A stretch of 64,000 nucleotides of DNA from positions 1 through 64,000 of the forward strand of contig JAODTK010005298.1 in assembly GCA_026419785.1 (NCBI GenBank), given 5' to 3'. Of the stretch, positions 23,466 to 36,558 are shown in pieces. The position numbers and the translations under genes were made by a program. The first letter of the stretch is position 1. The number at the start of each line of letters is the position of its first letter. The stretch comes from Sclerodactyla briareus (lineage: Eukaryota; Echinodermata; Holothuroidea; Dendrochirotida; Sclerodactylidae). Below the pieces are notes generated by a model. That model searched no databases. It was not told the DNA's origin and saw only the letters and a list, made by a program, of their open reading frames with translations.

Positions 23466-26355
23466 CAAGAGGAAAAACTGTGAAAACAACAATGCACGTA
23501 AAGGATAGGCTGGAATCTCGAATGAGATTCTGATATGTTTTGGATGCAGAGCTTCGGGACAATACTAGTCTTCGTCAGTGCAGTGACCACAGCATATATA
23601 TACACCAATTTTGAAGAAAAAAGAAAATAGTAAAATAGTCTTAACTTTTCCCTCATATTGGTAGATATGACATCAGAAAATGGTTGCCAGTTTGCCCAAA
23701 TCCCAATTTTATGAAATTTGAGGAAGGCTATCTTCCCAACCGAACATGCTATAACCTGGAAACAAATTGAATTCGAATGAATTTTTTTTTATTCATCTTT
23801 GACGTTAAAACACCAAAAAGAGTATTAATTTGGCTGGACTTTGCCTTCAATTATCGTTTCCATCTTCGCTGGGAAGGGCTGAGGTGATGGCAAATCAGCC
23901 TATAATTCGAGGGTCGAATTTGTGGGGGGTTCTGAATTAAGGTCAAAGGTCATTGAACAAGCAAATTTTGATTTTAAATGCCAAAAAAGTATCTCCTGAT
24001 ACAGATTAATGTGGATTAAGATGGTCACTTGGTCGTTTTATCATTGACCAAGGGTTAACTTTGGGGAGTTTCAGTATCAAATCCACGTTTCAAGGGGCAT
24101 TATTCGCTAATGTTGAAATATGGCAAACATGCCTCTCTTCCTACATATGAGGATAGCTATAGCTTGATACTCGGGAAGTGTTATCATTGGCCATTGGTAC
24201 CTTTCTTGGAAGTTTTATAAATTTCAGGTTGCCAGAACATTAGAGAGACATGAGTCAACTATTAGGCAATCATGGGCATTAGAGCAATTGCCCTCTCCCC
24301 CTGAGGTCATGATTATTATTGATCAGCTAGGATATTCGAGATGTTGATGGGTCAATTATAACGCCTGGGGCATATTGAGCTGTTAATGAACAGATGACAA
24401 TGTATTTCTTCTCCTGGCTAGGCAAACTTGCCTCATTGATGTTAGTCACTGTTATTATTGTCAGTATACCTATGGCGTTACATAATTTACGGTAAAAGGT
24501 TTTAATTAAAGAGGAATCTGAATCCTATCATATGTATGCAAACTGCAGTTTATTATCTCTTCAAAATATTAGGTTGCGGTTTACCAAGGACACAAAAGCA
24601 CCAATTGGCGTTCCACAATGGATGTCATGACAAGTGTTCATAAATAAACTGGCATTAGTACTATTGGGTGTTTCAACTAGTTCCGTAAGTCGAGGCAACT
24701 GGAGTGTCGCCTACTAGTCCATGCAGTTTTCGGAGTCATTTAGCAGAGAAGACAAAGACCGGCCCTACCAAAAACTAACTTGTGACGAAAGGTGTGTGGA
24801 TTTGCTATGTCCATGCCTCACTGGTGTCAAGCAGGTATTGCTAATGATTCGGTTTTGGCCCTCAAGTACCGGTGTATCATGTCCGGGTTATTACTCATGT
24901 AATGTAAGGTTTTCTTCATGAATGCCCAGTTATCACGACGGATATCAGAGCTGTTGGTCAAGGTTCTCTTCAGCTCCATCTTCACTAGGAAAGCCTCATC
25001 AAGCTCCGAGAACTTTGATGTTAGCCAACTGAAGGATCCTACCATTGCTAGAGTGTTGCTGACAAGCGTGGGCGGGTTTACTCGAGACCCTGACTGAAAG
25101 TGTAACCCGAGCAGAAATGTCGACTGCAAATTGTGCATCCTCCAATTAGGAGGGGTGCATCTATGAACGTTCCCTGAAAACCACCAGCCACGCGTTCCCT
25201 TGAAAGAGTGGGAGGTGATTAGTAAATGAGTAAGGAGGTGGACATTGGTCAGTAATAATACTGATCATAGATACTTGAAGTAATTGATCATGGCTTTTGG
25301 GTCGCAGGTCTCTATGGGACAATTTTAAGATAGAGTGGTGGTTCATTTTATGGTTTGAGTTATGGTGTATATCGGGTATTCGATAATCAGATCAGAAATC
25401 ACCAACATTGATTAAGGAGTAGATGAATCCCTACTGGTTTTCTGTCTGTTGAGCTTATCGTGCCTTGACGACGTTTATAGTGCTACACATATAGCAATTC
25501 GATTCACTGCATATAAATATGGCATTGGCAAGGATCAGTAGGCTACACATTCGTGTCCTCGATTCCAAATGCTTGCGAGCCTGTTATCATTAGATTTGTA
25601 ACAATACTCACTTCAAAGTGGTCCATTTAGGTTGCAGTTATGAAGGATGGATTTTTAACATTATTGATAACGGACCAATAAGGGGCAAATATGTCTTCGA
25701 GCCCGATATCAGGAAGTTGCAAAAAATCAATCATTAAACAACTCGTCATGTAGGTTACCCAATACTAATAAAGCAAAAAGATCGAGCTCTATCACTCGTT
25801 CGACACTCGCGGTCGGGTCATTGCGCAAGGCATAATAGGAAGTCCCACCCCCCCCCCCCACTCGGGACAGGACACACACCATTATTACTCTAACCCGATA
25901 TGTTAAGGTTATTGCAACGGTCGTATAGAAAGGGACGAAAGCTAAAAGAAAGCTTCTACCCTGGACAAGGGGAGTTAGAGAGGAGTGAAGCACCAAGTAC
26001 GTCGGCCTATCAAAGTGTCAGCGAATGTAAGCTTGAAAGAGTATGGACCCTCACGAAATTTGTCCGGACCGTGCCAGAGTAGTGGGCTGGGCGTTTAAGC
26101 CAAGAGAGCTTCTACGAATTAACTCGAAATTTGCGAATGCAAGGATGAGAACAGTGCTTATTACCCACTCATTGTGATCGTTAACCAATCGACCATGTGG
26201 ACATTCTTTTGGTCTGCCTTGCCGATCTCCCTAACGGCATTGTGAGGAGGGTGTCCTGGAGTTTGCCTCGACACAGTACACCACCTGTTATTGCGATATC
26301 CATTTCGACGGAGGACGCTAACGCAGGGTTTTATGCCTGCTCACCCAAACAGCGA
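23466..26355. other. Unannotated stretch
   Basis: AT-rich DNA without a recognised gene. A C-run lies at about 25847. Confidence 0.4.
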
Positions 26356-26478
26356 CATATATATATAATATGAATACATATCGGTGATATATAAAGATTC
26401 GAATAAGGAATATATAATAATATAAGTACGATATAATATATAGTATAGATTATATATATATATATCTTATATATTATT
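26356..26478. repeat. TA-rich microsatellite
   Basis: Broken TATATA units mixed with GATA and AATA steps. Confidence 0.85.
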
Positions 26479-29400
26479 CGACGGATTCATTTTCCATGAC
26501 GCCGTACGCTTTTGCCATCGACCTTCCATGCCACCGTAAAGGATACATCCGACTTATTAGAAAAAAAAAGAAGTACACCAAAAAGGAACGAATACTGGCG
26601 GCAAAGAGTGGGGTTGCAGTTTGAAACGTCATCCCAACAATTTTCGCAGTGAAATTGAACCACAAGAACCTTCATATAGACCAGAGGTTCGGCACATACT
26701 CATACTGCCACTGACGAAGTGGAGTGTGGCACCAACAAGTTAGATTTAAAAATAAAGTGTGACGGTTATGAGGGCTGCTACCTTCACAGTCGACGATGCC
26801 AGGGTCGGTCGGAGCATCACACCCGAGTTTATGCGGACTTAAAATGGTTCGTGTAAATACTGTATACTGACCTTGCGAAACAGCCGAGTATAAAAAACAC
26901 AATTTTGTTTGCCTCTGATCGATATTAAATACGGCTCTAAACCGTCTATGGTAACGAAATGGGTCAGTCGTAAAATTTGCGCCTTAAGCTTATACGCAGG
27001 ACATGCCTGCTGTCTTGTGCGTAGTGCTCTGCGCGAGTATTGGAGTTGGCGGAAAAAAACCTAGCGCCCCCATTTCGGAACCAATAGGGAAATCTGGAGT
27101 TGCCCAAGATCGCGTCTGCAAGGTTATACCGTGGTTCGTGAATAAGGCAGTGTGTCAAAATGCACAATGGGGTTTGAATCCGAAAATTAGTCAAAGCCTA
27201 TTTTAGGGGGTTCCACTTGAGTTCAATAGGTACAGGTTTTGCGACATTTACAATCTCACCCAATTGGAATGACTTTTTGGAATTATAAATATTTCCATTT
27301 CTGAAGTTTTGAGAAATACAACGGGCGTGTGTTTGTTTGTTTTAAAATTTTGAAATTTTAAAGTTTTTTGATTTTTCCCCCCCCCCCTTCAAAACAAATC
27401 TGTCCCCCTTATACGCAACGGAGGAGTAGTGTGTTTATGGCAATATATTCGGCATATCCAAACTCTAAATTATCTCGAAAATCGTCTAAATATCAAAATT
27501 TGTCTCAAATTGAACATTTTTCACCTTAGAATTATTTCTTATCATTTCTACCCATTTTCGAAAGACAAAACCCTGTGTTCGGTACTTTTCACATTGGTAC
27601 ACAATGTGAAGATTCTTTCTGACATGTCTCAACCAATATCTTTACGAATTGCTATCTATGGAAATTGGTTGTAGAGTGTTCACGGTTCAAGATATGACAG
27701 GAAAATGGATCTTAGTAGGATTATTTTCACCTAAATTGAAGAGAGGTCATATAATTGCCGTTCTTGTCAACTTGGTACATAGCCTAATTGGAAGCTACAC
27801 TAGTGGGGTAGAAGCGGTAACGTTGCTAACCCCTCCCCGACAGAAGATGAGGGCAAATTATGAAATAAAACAAAGAAAGGGAAGATGACGAAGGAGGAAA
27901 GGGGAAATACGAGTACTAATAGTCATGGGAGACAATCCGGTTGGGACATGAATTGACAAAAAGTGGACTAAGATACAGAATTGGCATTGCGGGTAATGAC
28001 GGCTTATGGTGAGTGGTACTGGGTAAGAGGAGGAAGCCCCGCTCTTCCAACGCCTTCAGAACTTAGTGGTACATTCCCATCACTTTCGTCAGCAAAGGGA
28101 AACCGGGAAGAAATGTATAAACGGGAATAATCGTTCTTCCCCCCCCCCCTCCCCCTCCGCCACCCCCCCCCCACAAACACGGTGACAACACCTGACTTCG
28201 GGAGGCGTCTACGCGCCTGGTCCCGGCCTACATTTCCCAGCTTTAACAACAGTTGTTAGTGACCGTTCGAGTATTTCGGATGGTGGATTTCATAACCAGA
28301 ACCTGATCTTGAGAAGGTGTCCGTTTTTCGCCCATGTCCATTCTCATTTTACAGTCCTGCAAATTAAAATGTTCACTAAAACATTATCTGTTCATATCTC
28401 GGAGAATAAAGAACAAACAGTGGGCATCATATGCGGCAGTAGATAACCCCCAAATTTCCGGGCAAATATATATCTGTTTATATTATAGGACCTAGTAAAA
28501 TATTAGTGTCCGAGTGTTATTATTGAAAGAGTGGAACCAACGGACAGCTGCCCATAAAATATTTCAGTGACCGATTTCGACCAGTATGAGCGTTACTGTC
28601 TAAAAAGGTGTTTCTGAAGAAGCTGATGTTGAATCACTGGTCTTCATTCAGGCTAGGGACACACTTCCATAGCGAGGCAGTATTCTTCTAGAGTCTATGC
28701 TCTTCTCACGATTATAGCACTAACATAATTCCAAACATGTTACATTGAATACAACAATTTTGTTTTCTTCTTGACTGCATTTTTTTTTTCTTAATAGGGG
28801 TTGAGGATGCATTATATGGATCCAGGGACTATTACCAAGCTTGGTTCAGAGGTAACTCTTTGAGAGTTTATGGTACCCCCTCCCCCAAACTCGCGGAAAG
28901 GAAATATGGACAGTTTCAGGACAGTTCTCACATATTCCACAGGGCAAATGCGACAAGATCGTTGTTTAGCAGCGCCAAAATACCATCATCCCTCCACCAA
29001 CAACAGAATAAGTTAGGTACGTCCCATCCCACTCCCTCTCCCACCCCATTCGTCACGGTAATAGCTACGGCCGGGCCGACCGAAGGCAGGATGGTAGTCT
29101 TTCCTTGTCTGTCAAAGAAATGAGGGCATTTGTGTACCTTTTAGGGCATCATAAAAAAATTAGTATATGTAGTAGCGGCCACCATAGGTATATCCGCATC
29201 TGTATGGTACTACAACAAACCTCTGTTTCGGACGGGGTAACTGCGCAGGTGAACCGTAAGGAAATGAATAGTGGTAATAGCCCTCCTCCGTAGAACGGAA
29301 AGCGTTGCCCGTTGCCACTTTACAGTTGGATAGTGGATTGCATGCGGCTCTTGTAGATCAATGCGTAATGTAAACAGATTTACTTTCCGAGTATCACAGA

Positions 29401-32400
29401 TGAACAAAAGAGAGCACGTTCGATGTGCCTAGTGGCAGATGACATGAACGAGGTTCTACCTTCATTGCTTGTGAATCATTTTTCCAGTTTCCAGTTGGAT
29501 TCCAAAATAGTTCATTCGTTATCGGGTTTTGGGGATATTTACAAGTTCCGCATCGATTTTTTGTACAGTTGTACTGAAGGGGCTCGTGTTCTCCTGTGTG
29601 TGAGGTAACAAGAGTACTTGTATAAGCTGATTGTTTCAGTTATCGGCTGGAATTCGGCCTGATTGTTGCTAACTTTGGTAGACCTTTATGCAATGAATAA
29701 GAGATAAAAGTCAAGTCAGGTTTACATTGAGGGGCGTGAAGCCGGGGGAGTGGCATGTGACACTCCTCAGAGAAAACAAAACGTCGGTCTATGAACGTCT
29801 GATATCGGGTTGTTACAGAGTAGGTAAATGCGACTAGGTTCGGGGGAACACAGACGGACAGAGTCCGTTCCGAACTCTCACGAATGGTCGATGATGTGAC
29901 GACCGCGGACGGAAGTTCACCATACTCGGTAAGTAGGTTTGTCATGTGGAGGACGTCATCCCTATGGTTCTGGTCCAAGTTTCAAGGTCAACCGAGGTCG
30001 AAACCTGGAAAGCCTGTTAGACACAGTATATGTGCTGTGCAACGAAATGCTGTAGAGAATTCATACTTGAGCTATTAACGCAGAAAATAGTGTGCGACAA
30101 TCCGTTAGTTTGTCATAATCGGCATGTAGGTTGGCCATAGAGTAAATTGTCTCCTCCTGAGTCTTCATATGCGGACAAAGTCACCTGAGGTCAATGTAGG
30201 TCAAAGCCCCCACATTATTTTAACAGTTTTTTTTTTTAGCAGCACAACATGGATTCAGACATGCGAAATTTAACAACTTGGACAGAAGGTTACAGATATG
30301 AAAGAGGAATAACCCAGTGTTTTTGTTGTTGTTGTGTTTCTTTTCGATAGTCAATAGAGGCAAATTATAAAGAATAAAATTTCCAATTCAATTACTCAAA
30401 TATGTATTAAAGCAGGTATGTGCGAATATGAAGGGGGCTCGAACCTAGTTGTTGGAGGCATGCAGTTGAAAGTCAAGGGAGGTGATTAAATTCTGTGGAG
30501 AAAAAAAAATGTTGCCCAACAATCTGCAGAAGAACACTAATAAACATCAAACTTCGATGAGTTGGTTGGCAAAATTAAAGAGAGAGAGAGAGCCATATTG
30601 TTCTCCTGTCAGCCCAAAGCTCGCCTAATAGACTGGTTCGAGCTGTCGATATTGTACAAATATGGTAAGGGATCAACTACACATCATTGTGTTCTAATTT
30701 ATTGTTTACGAATAACCCAATACGTGACACGATTCAACGCACGAGATATGACACGACCATCGACGGGATACCTTGATCAGTTAACACAGCCGTCTGGGAC
30801 TATTGGCAAAGGGAAGGAACCGTGTTGCCCCACATCTGGCACCGTTCTGTTTTTCTGAAGAACCGTCCAGCATTCATTCGATTTCTATATGCTAAATCCA
30901 TGAGGAAAAAATCACCACAACATGTTGTGTTTTTTTTTGCGTTGTATTCAACTTTTGTTTTACATCCAATAGAAATTATGGTCCTTGATATCAAGAAACA
31001 TGATAAAATACAACGTAATTTTTCAACGTTTTCGATCGTTTGACGGAGTGCCTGTCTCCTCGCGCTGACAGACGCGCGATAAGCATAACCAGATGTTGCA
31101 AGCGACGCCGTCTGCGATCAAGATTGAGTGGGCAGTATTAAACCGCGGGAATTCGACATCGATCCGAATCCACTACACTGCGAGAGAGACTATATAATTA
31201 AAAATATGACGATGTTTGGAAAAGTGGTGGAAGGAAAAGGGTAAGATTAGCGGGCGAGTTGCCGACTGAAGCATAGCGTGATGTATCGTCCAGTAAATGC
31301 CAAACTGACAAAGTTGAACTATTGGTTAAGACCGTACGATTATTTTGATATTCAAATGGAGGACTTCTGGTCAGTAGTGAAATGTCTCCGCGGCCGCCGC
31401 AAGATGGTCTCATTGCGCTCTGTAGGATATGAGACGCGTGTATATGCGAACTAGATTTATAATTCCGGGGAGAAGACTAAGCAACTTGAGAACGGAGGGA
31501 CAGATCAATAGTTTAAGTCATTAATTGTGAACAGCTTTTTTCCTATATACTAAGACTGAGTGTCTCAATTTTTTCAGTTGAATGTCTGGAACGTGTAAAG
31601 AAGAATCACGCATTTTGCGCGTAGCAGTGGTCTGGTTGTCTGTTTCCCTCACACCCGGTGAGCGAAGGGTTATCAGGGTTATACAGCGAAAGTAAGGGCA
31701 AACAAATCGAGTCACCTATTCAAACTGCCCGATATTCGATATGAATTCATGCAGATACGACAGTTCGAAAATTAAATATCCTACTGAGTGGGAAATTTCT
31801 TAATATTGAAACGTCCCTCATATGCAATCTGGTGCAACATTTTCAGTAAGATTGGGCTTCAGTAATTACTCGACTACCGCGCACACGTACGCGGGACCCT
31901 TTCATTGGAACGTCGAAAAATTCTGCCCATCCTAGGCCAATGCCCGAGTTCAACTGCAGCTCGCCGGTGAGTATGCGCAGACCACCGATACACATTGCGC
32001 GCGGGACGCGCAAAAAAAAATAACCCTCAATGGGGCAATTTATCCAATTTCCAGCCATTTAGGAACAAATTTCAAACATCTTTTCCACATTTGCATTCGG
32101 ATATCTCTACCCAGATTTAAACTTATTCGTGCCAAAGTGTTTTGTTTCCTTCCCGAATTTGTCGATCTGAAACAAACGGGTGGGGGGGGGGGGATGCCCT
32201 CTATCTCTCGCTTTGTACTCTAGCTATGCCGCTGATTTCCCGCCTAAAACTGTTTCATTGTTAGGTTCTGGGAAATTCTTTTCCTAACTTTTTTTGTTTA
32301 CCAGCCAATGGGTCTGATGAAAGTATGTATCTCTTGATATAGGACCATAAACAAAACGTCATCAAAGAACTGTCAAACCCCCGAAATAGAATGTCAACCT

Positions 32401-32594
32401 AACGCAACGAACGCCTTTATTTCCCTTTGCCATGCCGACTAGACCGGTCCTCGTCCAATCAAACCAACGGCGACGGGCCGTCACATTATCTAATTTTTGC
32501 CGACATGCCATTCTCTTGCCGACGCTGAATGGGCCAATTACATGAATTAAGAGCCAAAAGTCGAAATAGCCGATAGTAAAGTCTGGCTTCCGGT
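26479..32594. other. Long unannotated stretch
   Basis: No gene, RNA or mobile element is recognised. It contains C-runs at about 27377 and 28139-28172 and a G-run at 32184. CTAGCTATGCCGCTG near 32220 is similar to the GCTACGCCACTGG motif. All open frames are short and lack motifs. Confidence 0.4.
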
Positions 32595-32795
32595 TTTTTT
32601 TTTTCTATTCGACCTTTTCTTCCCGTCTTCCCCTTCACTCCCTTACTTCCCTTTTCCTTTCCCTTCCATTCTTTCTCCTTTTCCTTCTCTCCTCTTTTCC
32701 TCTTCTTTCTCCTCTCATTCTTCCTCTTCTTTTCCTCAAAAAAAAGCTTCGTTTCCTCCCTCTTTCTTGCCGACTCTACGCTACGGCCCTGGGCT
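32595..32795. repeat. Polypyrimidine tract with CTACGCTACGGCCCTGG motif
   Basis: About 160 bp of C/T-rich strand (CCTTTTCCTTC-type) ends in CTACGCTACGGCCCTGG. It mirrors the unit at 16631-16815 in the opposite orientation. Confidence 0.55.
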
Positions 32796-33154
32796 AAGCT
32801 ATAGGTCTATTTTAACATATAAATTCGGCTAGCTTTTTTAGAACGCATTGAGCTATATAGCCATTCATATTCCAAGTCTTAATCTCGCCCTTGGACCTAT
32901 ATCGATTAATTAGTGCATGTTCCACGTCACACGGCATGTGCTAGATCCCAGCGGTCGAGTGAATAGGTCTATGACTTTTGGTATTTGTAACCATATTTCG
33001 GCTATTGGGAAATTTTTCGTCATAAATCCCTTTATTTCTAAAATGTAAATTGTAATTAAGGCACATCCAAATTAATTTAATCCCCTGTTCACCTGAGATG
33101 GAATAATGCAGGATATCTGTTTTGAGTGTTGTCGTTAGGTTGCAACATTAGACT

Positions 33155-33315
33155 ATATACACCGTGACCGGACAATTCCCACCCGGAAATTTCCACCCGG
33201 ACAATTCCCCCTCAACGGAATGTTTTTTATGGTCAGAATTAGGGTTAGGGTCTAAAATTAGGGTCACGTTTGGGTGGGAATTGTCCTGGTGGTATTGTCC
33301 GGCAACCATATACAC
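33155..33315. mobile_element. 145-bp foldback MITE with 8-bp target duplication
   Basis: The element proper is 33163-33307 and is flanked on both sides by a perfect ATATACAC (33155-33162 and 33308-33315). Its ends, CGTGACCGGACAAT and the inverse of GGTTGCCGGACAAT, match at 11 of 14 positions. Each arm holds tandem CCGGACAATTCCCACC-like units. The core contains three TTAGGG units near 33240-33262. There is no coding capacity. Terminal inverted repeats plus an 8-bp duplication point to a non-autonomous DNA transposon of a superfamily with 8-bp target duplications, such as hAT. The superfamily is inferred, since no transposase is present. Confidence 0.85.
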
Positions 33316-33462
33316 AGGTGTTCCCGTATCAACCAACAGAGAAAGATTACGGTACCACTGCTCTGAACCAACCAGCATACAGGGTTATTTTCAAACACGA
33401 GGGAGGGCGCGTTCTTGACGGTATCCGTTTTTTGTTGTTTTTTGTTCCATTCAGCCTTTGTC

Positions 33463-33830
33463 TCATGTCCTCCTTTCCAGCCACGAAGGACCCTACTGTA
33501 GTGATCTATTGTATTAGCTGATATAAGAACTGCGATTGAAAAAAAAATATGTTGAAACGATAGTATTAGGTCAAAATTCATAATTTCATGGAATAGGTCC
33601 CTGTCGTGAAACGGATATATTTGTTACGGCCGGCGGCTTTTTTTTTTTTTCTACTTCGCAAAACTATCACCATTTTCTTTCTCTCTCCCGAATGGTAAAA
33701 CGTTTTTGAGTGCTGTAATTTTGACTGAATTTCTTCTTGTAGATGAGGTATCGAACGATGGCATCCATTTCCAATATGCTTATGCTTATTTTTCTCGGAT
33801 ATCGCAACGGCTGAATGGAGGTTTAAATTC
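33463..33830 (+). repeat. Dispersed repeat family 1, copy 1
   Basis: It shares with 39490-39905 and 44925-45195 the ordered blocks TCCTCCTTTCCAGCC, GGAATAGGTCCC, GTTACGGCCGG and GAGTGCTGTAATTTTGACTGAA. The last block continues into a frame reading SAVILTE...DEVSNDGIHF. Copies differ by substitutions and indels. All three are on the plus strand. It could be a mobile element fragment or a segmental duplication of an exon. Confidence 0.75.
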
Positions 33831-34010
33831 AAACCCCGAAAAGGAGAGACAGTGGAGGGTTGACATTCCGGAGGGCAAAATGGTCTGTCAAAAAAGAAAT
33901 CAGTACATCTTACATATTCCATGCGTTCTATACATATGTTTATTTCCTGACGTTAGTGACGTGAATGGGGATTTCATATCCGTTGAATTGAAGCCTGCAT
34001 GGAGGTGATC

Positions 34011-34945
34011 ATTTGTTGCTTTCGTGTACTGGTACAGTGAAATAAAATCTGTCTATCTATCTCTATCTATACCAATGAAGCTACGGATAGACATTTTGTT
34101 TACATCCATAGTACCACACGAAATAAAGCAATGTAAAAGAAAGTAATGATCAAATAAAACAATCACTGTGTCTTCCTTGCCCGTGTTTGGCAGATGCTTA
34201 AGATGGCCGACTGTCGAGGAACGCAAGAAAACGCGACCATAAAATCGCGTTGAAACGGTTTCGGGTTGTTTCCTTTGGGTGCCTCTTTTATTCCGATGAC
34301 CAGTTAATTTGGAACCGCCCTTTGGTCATTCCCTGGCTTGAAGTTGTCAGATTCGGCACGAAATTATCACTGACCAACGGCCAACTATCCGTGTCCCTAT
34401 CGGTGGCCTGTGTACTGCGCTAAACAACGTGGGAAAGTGACCGATTATGCACTAATTCGTATAAATAATACCACGGGAACGTCGGAGAGAGGGGGAAGGT
34501 ATGCATGTTCGAAACGTGAATTATTACCATCAATAGGCAGATCCCTCATTTCCGGGACTGCCGAACGGTCATCTCGTGAACGGTCGACTTGTTTGTTGCC
34601 CTTTACTGTCGATTTACGGCTTTCTGTCCGATATATTTGAAAATATACAAATTAGATGGTTCAAATCGATAAGTCATCGATATCATATCAACACTGGAAC
34701 TCCGCTGCGGCAACTTTTTGGACCCGCCCCTATGGGATGTATGATGAAGTAGTTGTTATATAGAAATGGGATTTTTTTTTTTTGCAAACTTGGTTAGAAG
34801 AAAGTACCGAGAGGTTGTAGTGTATGATGGCGGCAGGCACGGCAATACATATTACACCTCCCTCCTCCACCCGTATGCCAACACCGCCACGAGGTCCAAG
34901 TAATAAAATATATCGATGCGGACGCAGATCGGGGACGTACCGGGA
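34011..34945. other. Unannotated stretch
   Basis: A short TCTA microsatellite lies at about 34050. Otherwise nothing is recognised. Confidence 0.4.
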
Positions 34946-35300
34946 TGTGATATGTGTGATTACTATTGCACAAGGGTCTGCAATATCATAAGGCTAATTA
35001 AACAGAGCTATAAGAGCCGTGGAATGGTGGGACAACAGCAATTAGAACATGTGGAAGGAGAATTACTCTTCACGCCGCGCACTTGGAACATTCTTTCTTT
35101 GTGTAGAAAAATTTTTAAAAAAGGTAATTGCTATGTGATTACTATTGCAAAAGTGGTTGATGCAATATCATAGAGCTCAACTGAGAGCCGTGGACTGGTG
35201 GAGAAACAAACAATGAGAACATGTGGAGCACGATACTCTTACAACGGGTATTAGAACAAATTCCTTCATTGTGAGTGAAAAGACTTAAGAAAACTAGAAA
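34946..35300. repeat. Tandem duplication, two units of about 180 bp
   Basis: Unit 1 (34946-35128) and unit 2 (35129-35300) share TGTGATTACTATTGCA, GCAATATCATA, GAGCCGTGGA, TGGTGG and AGAACATGTGGA in the same order, with a period of about 179 bases. They have clearly diverged. This is not coding in any frame that I can recognise. Confidence 0.85.
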
Positions 35301-36045
35301 GAGAAAAGCCCTACAGATTGAAATGTTGCGCAATCGTTGGTGCTATCTTAGTTCAAGCCTGATTGCCTATAGGTGGCTCTATATACTATTTCGTGAGGTA
35401 TGAGAAGCCAACGCCTAATGAGGTGAATTAATTGTCGTTTCGGGGCTATTACCCGCCTTTGTTTGTAGTACCGCACCTAATTGTTAATGCACTTTGTCAG
35501 ACCCCCCGGACCCCCCCCCCCCCCCCCCCCAATTATCCAAAAAGAGGAAGAACTGAATTGCCCGGAGGTATAACATTGGTCAATAATAACCAATTACAGG
35601 GGTACCGTGTTCAACTCACTCGAATTGGAACAAGAATAACTGTTTTAAGATGTATGGAAGAAAACTTTTAACGATTTTGTAATGATATTCCCTAATTTTG
35701 CTTGGCAATAACTCAAATTATTTTTTAACAAAACAAAGCTAATGAAGACCAAAAGACTTAACATAAAATAACGATAGATAACGTCGTTAAACGAATATCA
35801 TCTGACTTGATAAAGGCTGCAGGCCTACTACTCTCTACCGCCCCTCTCAAAATCGGTGAGCCTAAATAATAGAGAAAATGCCCTTATTTGGAAATTCTAA
35901 AACTCCCAAAACAAAAGAAGTGAGAATCCTTTCAAGTATAGAAAATAACATATTCTACTACAGTGGCCATGTATAGACTTCGTGCGAGTAACCGTTCTGA
36001 TCCTCGGACTAAGAAATTAATAATTCAAATTTCGAACAATCCTGA
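35301..36045. other. Unannotated stretch with a poly(C) run
   Basis: A C run of about 20 bases lies near 35511-35530. Nothing else is recognised. Confidence 0.4.
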
Positions 36046-36558
36046 GTGGTGACGTGTTTGATTAATTTTATTATTTTCACTCCATTGTTTAACAGCTTCC
36101 GGGCAAACGTTCCTCCGATATGGACATTTTCTCACCCACACGTCTCGTTGTTGAGTGCTGGTATTTATATGGCGTACAGACCCACCATAAGCTTAACCTA
36201 CGCTGACATCGGCCATATAAAAATCCATTCTCTGAAGTCCCCAGTTTTTCAAAGAGGATGGTTATTCTACCCGTTTACAGAGAAATTGAATTCTCTCTTT
36301 TCGCCCCCCTGTGAAAGCATCAAATCGTGCTCAAGAGTGTCTGGACTTCATCACCCACGAAGCAGAGACGAGGCGCATTGTTTACCCCACGCGTGTACGT
36401 TATGGTTGTGTAATAACAAGATTTATGAAAAGATAATTTCACGGCTAATTGTCAGCGAGTCGTATATCAACGTACGGCATGGCGAGGGAACTCATAACAA
36501 ATCATTGTTTTTATATGAATGCCTTCACTTGGAGTGGAAATGTGGGATATTCATCTAG
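36046..36558 (+). CDS. 170-codon open frame, unrecognised
   Basis: This is the longest open frame in the window that is not explained by a Hes exon or a repeat. The predicted protein has no recognisable domain, signal peptide or repeat and no known neighbours. Base composition does not change at its borders. A frame of this length can occur by chance in 64 kb, so I give it little weight as a real gene. Confidence 0.12.
   Translation: MVTCLINFIIFTPLFNSFRANVPPIWTFSHPHVSLLSAGIYMAYRPTISLTYADIGHIKIHSLKSPVFQRGWLFYPFTEKLNSLFSPPCESIKSCSRVSGLHHPRSRDEAHCLPHACTLWLCNNKIYEKIISRLIVSESYINVRHGEGTHNKSLFLYECLHLEWKCGIFI

Noticed and set aside
33233..33262. TTAGGG units as interstitial telomere
   Set aside because: Only three units, and they lie in the centre of the 145-bp foldback element.
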